Part shown: positions 1 through 11,550 of the stretch, in pieces
How the letters are laid out: every line of letters begins with the position of its first letter
Position numbering within the stretch: the first letter of the stretch is position 1
Assembly: GCA_037126765.1 (NCBI GenBank)
Contig: JBBCBC010000001.1
Span: 24,970,804 to 25,034,803, forward strand
Origin: Stenogyne calaminthoides
Taxonomy: Eukaryota > Streptophyta > Magnoliopsida > Lamiales > Lamiaceae
Direction: 5' to 3'
DNA: 64,000 bases
Translations under genes and position numbers: made by a program
Notes under the pieces: model-generated
The model's database searches: none
Told to the model about the DNA's origin: nothing
What the model saw: only the letters and a program-made list of their open reading frames with translations

Positions 1-1735
1 TGTTTGGATCTTGATGTTGATGTTGTTTGGTGATGGAGGTTTGCAGAAATTTTAAATTGTATGCAGATTTTTGTTATATTTAGTAGCTTATTTTTGTTGT
101 TTGGATCTTGATGTTGCAGATTTTTAGCCCACCATTTTGGATCTTGATCTAGAATCTGCAACCAAAATAATTTCAGCCACCATTTTTTGGATCTTAGATG
201 TTGCAGATTTCAGTAAATTATTTTGTGTAATTTTTTTCTTTTTAATTTGTGTAATTTTAGGGTAGTTAGGGTTTGATGCATGTTGGGATTTTCTGTAGTA
301 TATAAATTTGTGTTTGATTTTTGTAATTTTCTATTTTGTTGTAATCTGCAAAAAAAGTAAATTTTTTATTTAATTTGCAGATTAGATGTATTTTTGCAGA
401 TTTTTAGTTTTTAATAGGGAAAGTACAATTTCTGTAAAATTTGGGGATGTACAATTATTTATAGGGAAAATACAATTTAAAAAGAAAATGCACTCCAAAA
501 TCGGTCTACAAGTGCATAAGTTTGAAAATGCACTCCAAAATCGGTCTAGAAGTGCATAAGTTTGAAAATGCACTCCAAGGCCAAGATACATTTTTTTTTT
601 AAATGCACTCCAAAATTGGTCTAAAATACAATTTTTTTTTTAAAAAAAATGCACTCCAAAATTGATCTAAAATATAATTTTTTTTTAAAAAAATGCACTC
701 CAAAATTGATCAAAATACTTTTTTTTTAAATGCACTCCACAATACAATTTTTTTTTAAAATGCACTCCAAAATTGACTTAAAATACAATTTTCTTTAAAA
801 AATGCACTCCAAAATTGATAAAAATACAATTTTTTTTTAAAAATGCACTTCAAAATTAGACTAGAGGTGTAAAAATTAAAAGAATTTATTTTTTTAAAGT
901 TACATATTTTCTGAATTGCAAAATGAGTTAATAAAATGTACTTTGAAATAAATAATGAAATTATATTAATAAATAATTTAATTAATTTAATAATTTAAAA
1001 TATTTGGACTTTTAAAATTTTAAATTATAAAAAGTCAAAATGCGTCAGAAGTGCTGGAAATGTGTCAGAAGTGCAAAAAACTATCAAAAGGGTAACTTAG
1101 ACTTTTTAGCCATAATTTTGTATCTTAGAGTCACAATAAAATTGCATTGTACCTTAGAGTCACTTGAGAAGTGACTTTGTACCTTAGAGTCACTCCCCCA
1201 AAATATAAGGTTGGGTCCTTGAAGTGTAACAAGGGGCAAAGATATATTTTGTTTTTTGCAATTTGTCATATTTATCTACGTATATATAGTTTTTATAATA
1301 ATTAGTGTTAAACCTAAACTACTTATTTCGAACTTGCATAAAAGTGTTCTTTTTTTAGTATTGTATAATATTTAATATCATGTAATTTATAATTTTATAC
1401 TGTAAGGAGCCAAATTTTAAACTCGAATCAGGCTCTATCAATCCTAGGATCGGTTCAAACTCAATAGTCTGGACAGACAGATTCCAAACATTTCTCTGTG
1501 CATAAACTTCAAGAAAAAATAGAAGCAGGGTTGAATAGAAGTAAATATAACTGAGATATATTGAACAGTAAAGAGAAACCACATGACAAAACTTGCTGAT
1601 TACCAGACGATGATCCAAAGATAAACAACTAAGCCCCCATCACACACGCCTATTCCCAGACCTATAAGATATAGACTCGAAGATTTCAACATCTGCTCTT
1701 GCACTCTCTATCCATCTTCGATTTCCCTGCTGTGC
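1..1735. other. Non-coding sequence downstream of the truncated NUP98 paralogue
   Basis: AT-rich sequence with no supported gene. The short open frames have no recognisable domains and lie in low-complexity DNA. It holds a degenerate minisatellite (487-870) and a motif around 'taccttagagtcact' repeated three times near 1,115-1,195. The boundary with the NUP98-derived segment is near 1,800, where similarity to the second NUP98 locus ends. Confidence 0.5.
487..870. repeat. Degenerate minisatellite, unit about 31-46 bp
   Basis: The core 'tgcactcc' recurs about ten times (near 489, 529, 569, 604, 649, 693, 729, 760, 806 and, as 'tgcacttc', 845), each followed by 'aaaattg' or 'aaaatcgg' and a T-rich run. 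The changing length of the A and T runs makes the period irregular. No coding function is apparent. Confidence 0.75.
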
Positions 1736-4700
1736 CTATACGCTGATACGCCCGTATCTTGTCATATTCCAGGAAAATCTAGGAAACAAAAACATGAGCG
1801 TTAAAAGAGTTAGTGATGGGTGAACAACAAAGCAAGAAAATGATTGATCATAAAAAGTGTGCATCAGAAAGTTCCACTTGTCATCAATATAATAAAAATT
1901 GCAGTTTGATCAAATAACAAGAAAGTGATGTACGTTTGTCCAGATGCGCCGTTGCTGGAGATGCTAGGTGTTCCACCGAAATCACCTGTACCAGCTGCAA
2001 ATTATAAGAGATGCCGATGAAAAAGATAAGTAACATCAATCAGAATTTCAAAGAATGTCCAACGAAATGAAATTGTCAAGGAGTGGAAAATTCTCTGTGC
2101 TGATTTACCTGGCTGTGACTGACCAAAGTTGCTAAAGTTAAACCCACCAGAATTCGAAGCCGAATGAACAGATTGAAACGGCGTAGTGAGAGAAGACTTC
2201 AGAGAAAAAGCAAGAAGCAATATTACTATTTAGGCACAAAATCGACAACCAAGAAAGCAAGAAAAATCAACTTTCCGAGTATCCTGATTCAGGAAATAAA
2301 ACCTTTATACACAAAAATGAAACAAACAATCAATCAATCATTTAGTCTATATTCATTTATTTAAGAAGCCACACATATCATGCTTTTCCACAAGGATATC
2401 GGTATGTATCCAAATCCAAGGAATGATGTGGGTATAACTTTCACAGTGAACTTTAAGGTCATCTACTCCCTCCTATTCAATTTAAATTTCATTTTGTCTA
2501 TTCACTTCATTTGCAATTTAAATGTCATTTTGCACTTTCCTATGTTAGTTAATTATGTTTCTTCCCAATTTACCCTTAAACTCATTAAGAATAACTTAGA
2601 TAATAATAGTTTTCAAATTCTTATGTAGAATTCCAAAGCTATTAATTAAAGGTATGGTAGGAAGTCAATGATTTTCTTAATATGTGTGCATTGATCTAAA
2701 ACGACATATATTTTGAATAGGAGTGAGTATTTTAGAATTCTATGACCCAACATAACATCATTGTTTCAGCCAAACAGAGGCAAGGTATCTCTGTCCTTAG
2801 TAAGACAAATCAAATGAATAAGAGATTTCAGAATTGGGCAATAGACACATGCATATTTAGCATAATTGTTTGGGGCGCAAGGCACACCGAGGCGCAAGGG
2901 TGTGCCTAGTGCCTGAGGCGCGCGTCTTTTGTACATTATGGCTAAAAGTTTAAAAACTTATAGAAACACTAGATAAACTTAAATTAAACATATTAGCATG
3001 TAAAATAACTATTAGATTGAAGTTCAAAAGCACATAAAAACATGTGGTGGTTGGGTGGGAGAAGTGTAAAAGAAGAAATGAGCGTGCGCGGGAATTGGAA
3101 GAGACACACTGTTATTTTTTAGTCTAGTCTTAGAAGGTAAAAAAACCTAGTTTTACACTTCTAATAGATAAGAATGTGTCTGTACTATTCAGAACCCTAA
3201 AACATTTAACCCTTGTGCCCGAGCCAAGCCCGCGCCCTGTGCACCTGGCGTGGAGGCGAGCCTTTAACAACTCTGAATTTAAAGATACTTGCTACAACTC
3301 ATTTCCCAACCAAATCAAACCTCATGCGCTCAAGCTCAACACAATTACTATATGCAATATCCCCAACCACAGTCCTAGTCACGAACTAAGCCAGGGAAAG
3401 GATCAAAACATTTCCTCAGTTTGCTTAAGCAAATAGATATAACAAGCAGTGTTAATACGAGAATTTCATGAACAACTCACCGTTGTTTGACCAGATGCTG
3501 ATGCAATTTGTCCGAAGGTAGAGGAGGTCTGTCCAAATGGAGAACTACTCTGGTCTTCATCAGAACTCGGAGTCGGCTGAGCAGATTGAAACGGCATAGT
3601 GACAGAAGACTTTAAAGAAAAAGCAAGAAAACAATATTACTATTTAGACACATGATAGACAACCAAGAAAGCAGGAAAAGACAACTTTCCGTAAATCAGG
3701 GATTCAGGAAACAAAACCTTTTTTCACAAAATGAAACAACAAACAATTAATTTCAGTGTATAATTTATTTAAGCCGTATTACAAGTCAAACACATATCAT
3801 GCTTTCCCACAAGAATATCTGAATGTATCCAAATACAAGGAATGATGTGGATATAACTCTTGATGTGAACTTTAAGGTCCTGATCTAACATCTACTCAGA
3901 ATTCTAAGACCCAGCATAACATCACCGATTCAGCCAAACAGAGCCAAGGTATCTCTATGCTTAGCAAGACAAATCAAATGAATAATAAGAGATTTTTAAA
4001 TTGAGTAATAGGCATATAAAGATACTTGCTACAACTCCTTTCCCAACAAAAGCATACCTCATGAGCTTAAGCTCAAGACAATTATTTTATGCAGTATCCC
4101 AACCAGAGTCTTAGTCATGAACTAAGTCACCAAATGTAGGGAAAGGGTCAAATCATTGCCTCAATTTTCTTAAGCAAATAGATATAAAAAGCAGTGTTAA
4201 TAAGAGGATTTCATGAACAACTCACCGTTGTCTGTTCAGGTGCCGATGCAATTTGTCCGAAGATCGAGGAGGTCTGTCCAAAAGGAGAACTACTCTGTGC
4301 AATTGTAGGCTTAGTTGACTGGAATAATGGGGTAGACTGAGTATTAACAAAGTAAATAGGTATAACAAGCAGTGTAAATAGAGGATTTCATGAACAACTC
4401 ACCGTTGTTTGACCAGATATTTGTCCGAAGGTAGAGGAGGTCTGTCCAAAAGGAGAACTACGCTGTGCAATTGTAGGCGCGGCCTTATTAAATGCAGATG
4501 ATGACCCCTGTGTGGATGTGGGGCCAGAAATAGACCGTGTCCCAAAAGAAAAAGAGATGGAATCTGTCAATTCTACCAGTGTAGGCTGATCCCGGCAGAG
4601 AGCTTTGCTTTTAAATCTACGGAATTTTCTCCGTACCTCTGGGGCTTTCTGAGCAAATGGATTTGTAGATGAAAAAGGATTTGCAGATTGGCCAAATGCA

Positions 4701-7700
4701 GGAGTAGCTGTGGTTCCGAAGCCTAAAGTACCTTTATCTCCCAATTGATAATCCTCCCTTCTAAGTTCTTCATGGCTTTTATCTTTATAGACCAGCATGG
4801 CTGAGATAGATTCAAGTTTTCCAGGTGGCTTTGAACCAGTTGCACCATCTGTCTCAGGTGTTGCTAAGTAGGGAGATACTCGACTTCCCCCTCGTTGCCC
4901 TCCAAAAGGGTTTGATGTATTCAATGTTTGAAACGGTGAAGAACAAAATGCAGGAGTAGATGTATTTCCAAAGGGGATACTAAATCCCGGGGTATTTTGA
5001 GAAAATGGATTTGCAGATGATTGGCCAAATGCAGGAGTAGCTGTGGTTCTAAAGCCCGAAGTTCCCAAGCCAGCAGCAGCAGTAGCCTGACCAAAAGGAG
5101 CTGGCCCTCCTATTTTTACAATGAAAAAGAAATAGTCAGTATCGAATTATGTGATGAATCTTTTGGAGTTTAAGATGTGAATGAGTTCAACAAGAAGAGC
5201 ACCTTTATCTCCCGATTGGTAATCCTCCCATCTAAGTTCTTCATGGATTTTATCTTTATAGAAGGGCATGGCTGAGATAGATTCTAGTTTGAGCTCTGAA
5301 CCAGTTTTGCGATCCGTCTCTGGTGTAGGTGTTGCTGAATAGGGAGATATTCTGCTTCCCCCTCGTTGCCCTCCAAAAGGGTTAGACGTATTTGATGTTC
5401 CAAAAGTTGAAGAATCAAATGCAGAAGTACATGCAGATCCAACAGGGCTAATAAACCCTAGGGAGTTTTGAGAAAATGGATTTGAAGAAGCAAAATAATT
5501 TGCAGATTGGCCAAATGCAGGAGCTGGCCCTCCTGTTTTTATAACGAAAAGAAAGTCAGTATCGAATTAAACAATGAATCTTATAGAGTTAAAGATGTCG
5601 ACAAGTTCAACCAGAAGAGCACCTTTATCTCCCAATTGGTAGTCCTCCCATCTAAGTTCTTCATGGCTTTTATCTTTATAGACCGACATGGATGAGATAG
5701 ATTGTAGTTTGCCAGGTGGCTGTGAATCAGTTGTGCCATCCGTCTCAGGTGTTGCTGAGTACGGAGATACTCGACTCCCTCGTTGTCCTCCAAAAGCAGA
5801 CTGGCCAAAACAAGAGCTACCAAACGGGGGGTTTGTAGCCTGTGCTCCTGCAAATAATTATATGTTAAAGCCATGGGAGAAAATCAGCATTATCAAACAC
5901 GTGATTTAAAAACCTACAAACATTGTGATGTTTTTATATGAAAAAACCAAAAATTTCAAAAATATTCTATATGAAAAGTAAGTGGAAATGCTTAACTAGT
6001 TTCAATGTAATGACCAAAAAAATGTTACATTACTTTTTTAATATTGCTCTGAATTATATATCATCAATATAATTTATGTACATTTTCATTCAAAACCACA
6101 CAATATTTCTTCTTGAACAATTGCCTCAAACAAAAGACAAGGTCCAATCATAGCATAAAAGACTTGATTATGGAATCTTACATCAAGTAAGAAATGAAAA
6201 AAGGGTCCAAACATAGCTTAAAAAGATTTGATTCTGGAAGGAAAAAAGCTTACCAAATGTACTTTGAGCTCCAAAGGATGATGTTGCACCAAATGGCCTA
6301 CTTCCAAAACCAGAAGTTGATTGGCCAAATGCTGGAGTGGATCCAAAGTTAAACGAAGGAGTATCTGAACCACCGAATGCAGCAGTAGGTGAGGCACCAA
6401 AAGAAGGACTGCTTGGCGCACCAAAAGAAGGTTGACTAGGTGCACCAAATGCAGGACTACTTGATGTTCCAAAAGAAAGTTGACTAGGTGAACCAAATGG
6501 AGTCAATGAACCAAATTCATTTCTACCAAGAGCATGTTGTGAGTGCTGAAAGGAGCTACCAAATGGACTAGATTGAGTGGTATTAGATCCAAAACCACCA
6601 AATGTTGGATTCTGGCCGAATGCTGAGGAACCTAAATTTCAAAAATAGTTTGATCAAAGTAAGAATTACACACACTTTCATGAAGAAAAAAAATGTAGAG
6701 GCCAACCTGGACCAACGAGAAAGACAGTTCGAGAAATAATGTCAAAAGAAAAGGCTGTGCATGAGGTACAAAAATATATTCTCGGAACATAAGGAAATAA
6801 GTAATGAACAGAGAGCTCCAAAAATCATCCGACTGAACCAATAAAAACTGAAAGGGAAGTGACTGTGCACCAATGCAACTAAACAAGGGAAAATGACCAC
6901 TCCAAGAATTAATAGAAAGAGTAAACATGTATGACATGTCTATAAAAAGTTGTGAAAGAGGAGGCACGTAATCAACAGAGAAGTCCATCAAGTATTGCAC
7001 AATGTAATCACACAACTTGGAAATCAAAAAAGGAGAAAAAAACAGCTAAGCAGCAACATCCTTGGGCCAACTTCCTTCCAATCTCCCAATATGAAGGATT
7101 GGGGTATAATAAAATATAAAGCTGTATTTTTATTTATTTTTAAACAAATCTAAGGTTGTATTTGCATAATCTTCTATCTCCATTTTCATTCTTAATCATT
7201 CTCTCAGATAAGTCCAAAGCATATGGGCATTAATAGACCCACATATTGTGTGTTTGCTATAAGCAAAATGTATGAACAGTACAAATATCATGCTCCTTGG
7301 TGGTTATATTGATAGACCCACATACCCGCAAATGCTGGAGATGAGTTTCCAAAAGCAGAACCCGTGGAAGCTCCAAATGTCGGGGTTGAGTTTCCAAAAG
7401 CAGGTGATGGAGCACCAAAAACAGAAGTAGAACCTAAAGGAGAAGAAGACTGAGCACCAAACAGACCAATAGACATGCCGTCAAAAACAAAACCCCCAGT
7501 CTGCCTACCAAAAGGGCTGGTACAACCACAAGGTTTAGGAGCAAACGGATTGCTGCTAACGTTATTAGTCTGCCCAAAAATGGGATGGGAAGATTGCCCA
7601 AAAGCTGCAAGATTACAAGAAAAAATAAGCATTGAAAAGCATAACTCAAAACCGAAAAAGTTTTATAATGTGCTCAGCTGTTCTTATAAAGTTGATTGCA

Positions 7701-8465
7701 CATTAAGTTCGTGACATTAAGTTATAAGGTTGTAGGGAGCTCAGAAACATATGTATATTTCAGTAAACAATTAATTGCTAAAACGCATGTTAGATAGTTA
7801 AGTTAATATTTGGCATATATAAATAAAACATAATAAACTGTCCCTGATCTAGAAGAAAAGAAAATATTTAGCATGCTGACAAAGTATAATTATTACAAAA
7901 GAAAATAGAAATCTATAAAAGGAAAACTCATTAATATTTCAATTCAAGAAACACAAGTGCAATTAATCCAAAAATCACAAACAACCTAATGCCAAAAATT
8001 ATGCAGTTAGTAGGGAAGTTAACAATTAGAACTATCCAAACGATTTATTTGTAAGTATCTCATAAGCACTTATTCCCCCATAATTTTAAAACCATATCCG
8101 GCATCAAAACAGTGCAACTATTCTGAAGTGAAGATGGTCATTATTTCTATGATTAATATATCTTCTGCTAGTCTCTTAACTCTTTTACGGAACTGAACAT
8201 CCATCCATCTTATTCATGATCAAAATCCATAAAGCATTCAGTCGTATGAAGCCACAATACAACTCTATCCATAATGACACTCAGATGAACTCTTACTAAA
8301 ACAGGACGATATAAATTTTTTACCATCACAAATTATCTATCTAACCAATATTACACAGATTAATCAACAAAAATCAAACAAGAGAGGGGACACAGGAGAT
8401 AATCAAACAACGCCAAAATAAAGTTAATGATTTGTGAGTCTGGACTTACTGTTGATCCCAAACAT
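1736..8465 (-). CDS. NUP98: Truncated NUP98-like FG nucleoporin (partial tandem duplicate)
   Basis: Predicted exons on the minus strand: 8465-8450, 7604-7326, 6631-6254, 5847-5623, 5532-5203, 5109-4403, 4336-4226, 3609-3481, 2196-2109, 1994-1934 and a tentative last exon 1778-1736. Each junction is GT/AG and phases match, giving about 788 residues. The start reads MFG as in the full copy. FG, PFG and AFG repeats dominate. The linker exon with YKDKSHEELRWEDYQLGDKG occurs three times (once each as KDKIHEEL and EELRRED). FG nucleoporins line the nuclear pore and bind transport receptors. This copy lacks the C-terminal autoproteolytic domain that anchors NUP98 at the pore. The last exon comes from sequence without similarity to the full gene and is the weakest part of the model. 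No stop codon was seen in the other exons, so it may be expressed, but a decaying duplicate is equally possible. Confidence 0.72.
2466..2727. mobile_element. Stowaway-like MITE in an intron
   Basis: The ends CTCCCTCCTATTCAA and TTGAATAGGAGTGAG form terminal inverted repeats and are flanked by TA on both sides (2464-2465 and 2728-2729). These are the hallmarks of Tc1/mariner-related Stowaway MITEs. It lies in the intron between the 3481-3609 and 2109-2196 exons. The paralogous introns do not have it. Confidence 0.75.
2867..3275. mobile_element. Insertion with GC-rich ends in a duplicated intron
   Basis: The sister intron copy (3610-4225) runs from 'aataggcat' straight to 'aaagatacttgctac'. 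Here about 400 bp intervenes, with GC-rich ends ('ggggcgcaaggcacaccg' near 2,871 and 'cctggcgtggaggcgagcc' near 3,246) and an AT-rich middle. The absent-in-sister pattern makes it an insertion younger than the exon duplication. The superfamily is uncertain; hAT-like is a guess from the end style. Confidence 0.5.
4403..5847 (-). repeat. Triplicated NUP98 linker exon
   Basis: Three tandem copies of the segment ending YQLGDKG: 5847-5623, 5532-5203 and the first part of 5109-4403. The introns between them (5533-5622 and 5110-5202) match each other and the full gene's intron at 19,732-19,822. The third copy runs straight on into the downstream FG region without an intron. The full gene has one copy (20,050-19,823). 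Confidence 0.88.
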
Positions 8466-8826
8466 TATTTCGAGGCAAAGTAAAACCAATAGCAGAGTTG
8501 GCGATGATCTAAATCTGCACAGAAAAAACGCCGTTGACAGATCAAAAACAAGAGAAAAGAAAAACAACAGAAATTAATCAAATACCCAAACAAACACGAA
8601 AAAAAATACAGATTGTGGATTTCATTAGCCATCCCAACAAACAACGGTTAAATAAACGCAGAATCGCCTAAAATACAAACAATGGAGCGAATTGCGTTTA
8701 TAAACACAACATTGGAACAATAAAAACACTGGTGAGATCAGAAATCGAAAAACTGGAACGGCAACCAGAAAAATTGAAAAGTATCGCAATAGGGGGTTAG
8801 GGTTACACATATGGGCACAAACAAAC

Positions 8827-8985
8827 CTGTCGTTAAAGTCGGAACGGCGGCGTATTCACCCGTATGATCGTATCAACTGCAGCGCGACGCCGGCAATTCA
8901 AATAAATAGGGTCGCGTGATTTTGTTAGCTTGATAAGAAAGCGGAAATTAGCGTGAAAGAGAAGCTGATACACCGTAATTTAAGG
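8827..8985 (-). other. 5' leader exon and promoter-proximal region of the truncated NUP98 paralogue
   Basis: A non-coding exon is predicted upstream of 8827 with donor CGACAG|GTTTG, spliced to the ATG exon through an acceptor at 8515 (GTGCAG|ATTT). The layout matches the full gene (leader exon above 22,975). Similarity between the two loci continues to about 8,985 ('gggtcgc', 'aagaaagc', 'gctgat'), so the leader and proximal promoter were part of the duplication. Confidence 0.55.
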
Positions 8986-9217
8986 AGTATATTATAGTTT
9001 GTACAACAAGGCTTATATGACATGTTCGTTTCGTTTTATTTATGAAGATTGAAGATGATAATATTAGCGACTGTATGTATTCATAACTGTCTTTAGAATC
9101 AGGGGTATACTTGTCCCTCGATATTTTTTGAAAAATCAGGGGTATACTTGTCTTTTTACAAATATTTGATAAAAAATAACATAAAATTTATAACAGGGGT
9201 TCTCATTCCCTGAAAAT

Positions 9218-9383
9218 GCATCGTGCACTCGTAGTACATTTTAGAATCATGCAGCTTGCTATACTGAAATATACAATTTATTTACACTTAACCGTATAAT
9301 TATTTTTTCATGTTAATAATTACATAGTTCAATGTAAATAAATTGAATTATTCTAAAATCCACTATATGAGTGCACGGTGCAC
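9218..9383. mobile_element. Hairpin MITE, family A, copy 1
   Basis: The left arm 'gcatcgtgcactcgtagtac' and the right arm 'atgagtgcacggtgcacc' are imperfect inverted repeats. Inner arms around 'tatttacactt' and 'caatgtaaataaattg' continue the fold. Related copies lie at 12573-12750, 45069-45150 and 45406-45590. Confidence 0.7.
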
Positions 9384-9504
9384 CTTGACCAATTAATAAT
9401 GGCCCAACGTGATTTAGTCTACGCTGTGCCCTGCACCCCCCACCTGTTGCCACGTGGTCACTAACCCTCCTCATTTTTTATTTTTTATTTTATTTTTTTT
9501 AATA

Positions 9505-9740
9505 CTACCTTTGTTCCATAAAAGCGTGCACACCTATTTTATTATCGAGTTTTTGTGAGCGAGTTGTTTATTAGTATTTCAAATGATAAAATGATTTTTA
9601 AAGAGGGGCATTATAGATTTACCTCTCATCTATTGCATGCATCTTTAAAAATTATTTTATCATTTCAAATACTAATAAAAACTCGCTCGCAAAAACACGT
9701 GAAAACAGTAAACGTGCACGTTTCTTTGGGACGGAGGGAG
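9505..9740. mobile_element. Stowaway-like MITE with TA target duplication
   Basis: The right end reads GGGACGGAGGGAG then TA; the left end is TA then CTACCTTTGTTCC. The interior is a long fold: 'tagtatttcaaatgataaaa' on the left is matched by 'ttttatcatttcaaatacta' on the right. These are standard signs of a mariner-derived MITE. Confidence 0.85.
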
Positions 9741-9807
9741 TATTTAAATTAATTTTGTAACTCAAATAAATTATAATTACATAGTATTTATTATATTTTT
9801 ACATGAA

Positions 9808-10182
9808 TTTGATCATATGCCTGCAGGTGGACACAAATTTATATGTACACCGCTTATGTGGCGCGCCACATATGTAAGATCTACAACATCATTTAGTTAG
9901 TTTCTTTAATTAATTCAATCTTCTCATTTATATATATTCCATATTTTACCCAATTTCATTTTACCCGACCCGGACTCAACCCGACCCGAACCTGATTCCG
10001 GCCCGAATGGTTCATGGTTCACCCGGTCCGAATGGTTCATGGGTTTAGGGTTCATGGTTTAGGGTTTAGGTTTATATAATTAATGAGAAGATTAAATTAA
10101 TTAAATAAACTAATTAAATGACGGTGGAGATCTAGCATATGTGGCGCGCCACATAAACGGTGGGCATATGATCAAATCCGTA
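9808..10182. mobile_element. Foldback element with palindromic TGTGGCGCGCCACA arms
   Basis: The segment from 'gatcatatgcc' through 'atgtggcgcgccacatatg' to 'aatcttctcattta' is repeated in inverted orientation near 10,085-10,180, giving terminal inverted repeats of over 100 bp. Each arm contains the palindrome TGTGGCGCGCCACA. The loop includes CCCGACCCG-type sequence and several TTTAGGG-like units. Long inverted arms suggest a Mutator-like or foldback MITE; I found no clear target duplication. Confidence 0.65.
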
Positions 10183-10496
10183 TTTTTACATTTGCATTGA
10201 AACTTAAACATTAAGTAAAAAAAAAATTGAAAATTAAAAAAAAATGGGGAAAGGCCGCAGAAACACGAGGCAGCAAGTTGGGGGTGCTGGGTAGTGCCCT
10301 GCACCCCCGCATCGACGAACCCGTTCAACGTAGCTAAACACGTGTAACATGATGTCGCCCAATAATGCCACCACCTCTCTGTTTCCACACATTTTGTAAA
10401 GAATTTATACGAATGGATTCGAGTCACAATTTATTTATTTATTTTTTTAACTTCCAAGAATTCCACCACTCATTTACCTTTCTCACAACCAGTATA

Positions 10497-10910
10497 TTTA
10501 TAATCGAATCGGTCAACAAATTGGATTGGGTACCGGTTGGCGGTTCAATCGATTGGATCGGTTGAATCGGCGATCCAATGATCCTTATTAATATTTTTAA
10601 AATATTTCCTATATTACATTAAAAATAAAATAAATGTGCACTTATAAAGTTTAAAATTATATATTATAAGTTTCATTTTGAAATAAACACAATAGAATTA
10701 TAGACAACACAATACAATTTAAAATAAGGATGATAAAAATAAGGGTTAAGTTTTAAATTAATGAAAAAATTAAAAAAATAATAAAAACGGTTCAACTGGT
10801 TTTTCCGGCTCTGACTGGTTTTTTCCGATTCAACCGTGAAAATATTTTTTTGAGAATAATCGGCCTGATTTCATGATCGGTTCACGGTTCAACCCGGTTC
10901 AATCTGGCGG
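10497..10910. repeat. Possible foldback element rich in CGGTTCAA motifs
   Basis: Motifs such as 'ggcggttcaatcgattgg' near 10,538 face related motifs such as 'cggttcacggttcaacccgg' near 10,879. The flanks are rich in variants of GGTTCAA and GATCGG. The arms are too diverged to set exact boundaries by eye. Confidence 0.35.
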
Positions 10911-11331
10911 TATATATATATATATTTGTGTATTTCTTTTTTATATTATGTGTTTACTATTATTATGCATTTATATACGGTTTTTTTATGATTTGTTTGT
11001 TCGACCAAGGATCGACTAATTTAGGGACCAATTTCGTTTTCCATTAATGGAGGCCCCTATGGAAATCAGAGCATAATTGTATATGAATTGACTCATTTTA
11101 GGAATTAATTGTTAGAAGAATAGTATTAATTATGTTTTATATAATTAAGTTGTACTTAAATAAAGACACAATTTTTTTTAGAATATTTAGGTAATGAATT
11201 TTTTTTAAAAAAATAGGTACAGTAATGCGTTTATATTAAACTCTTGGTTCTCTTGAGTTATCAATAATTATGGTTTTATTCTATTGATTTTAAAAAACAA
11301 TGTCAACGTAAAAGTTTATAAGTAACACTAT

Positions 11332-11550
11332 TGTGAATCAGGTTTATACATGAACTTTATCACTGTTATGTGCAAAAACTATCACTGTTATGCATAAAAA
11401 CTTCCACTGTTTAAAAATATAATGCATTGTTTAACAGCGATAGTTTTTATGCATATCAGTTAAAGTTTTTATGTATAACAGTGACAGTTTTTATACATAA
11501 CAGTGATACTTTAAAAACCGAGTTTACAGTGAACTTGGGTTCACACAAGT
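11332..11550. mobile_element. Hairpin MITE, family B, copy 1
   Basis: The left end 'tgaatcaggtttatacatga' faces the right end 'agtgaacttgggttcacaca'. The interior alternates 'tatcactgttatgcataaaa' with 'ttttatgcatatcagtt' and 'tttttatacataacagtg', so it folds on itself. Related copies are at 45142-45312 and 45736-45872. Confidence 0.65.

Larger units (their letters stand above)
2109..4336 (-). repeat. Duplicated exon plus intron units in the truncated NUP98 paralogue
   Basis: The intron at 2197-3480 and the intron at 3610-4225 are copies of each other, sharing for example 'acaaccaagaaagca' and 'gatacttgctacaactc'; both resemble the full gene's intron at 18,210-19,111. The exon between them (3481-3609) starts like exon 2109-2196 (SVTMPFQSAQP against SLTTPFQSVHS) and ends like exon 4226-4336 (GQTSSTFGQIAS against GQTSSIFGQIAS). 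This is what unequal crossing-over between neighbouring exons would leave. Confidence 0.8.

Noticed and set aside
10010..10080. Interstitial telomere repeat
   Set aside because: TTTAGGG units are few, imperfect and mixed with GGTTCATGG. They belong to the loop of a foldback element.
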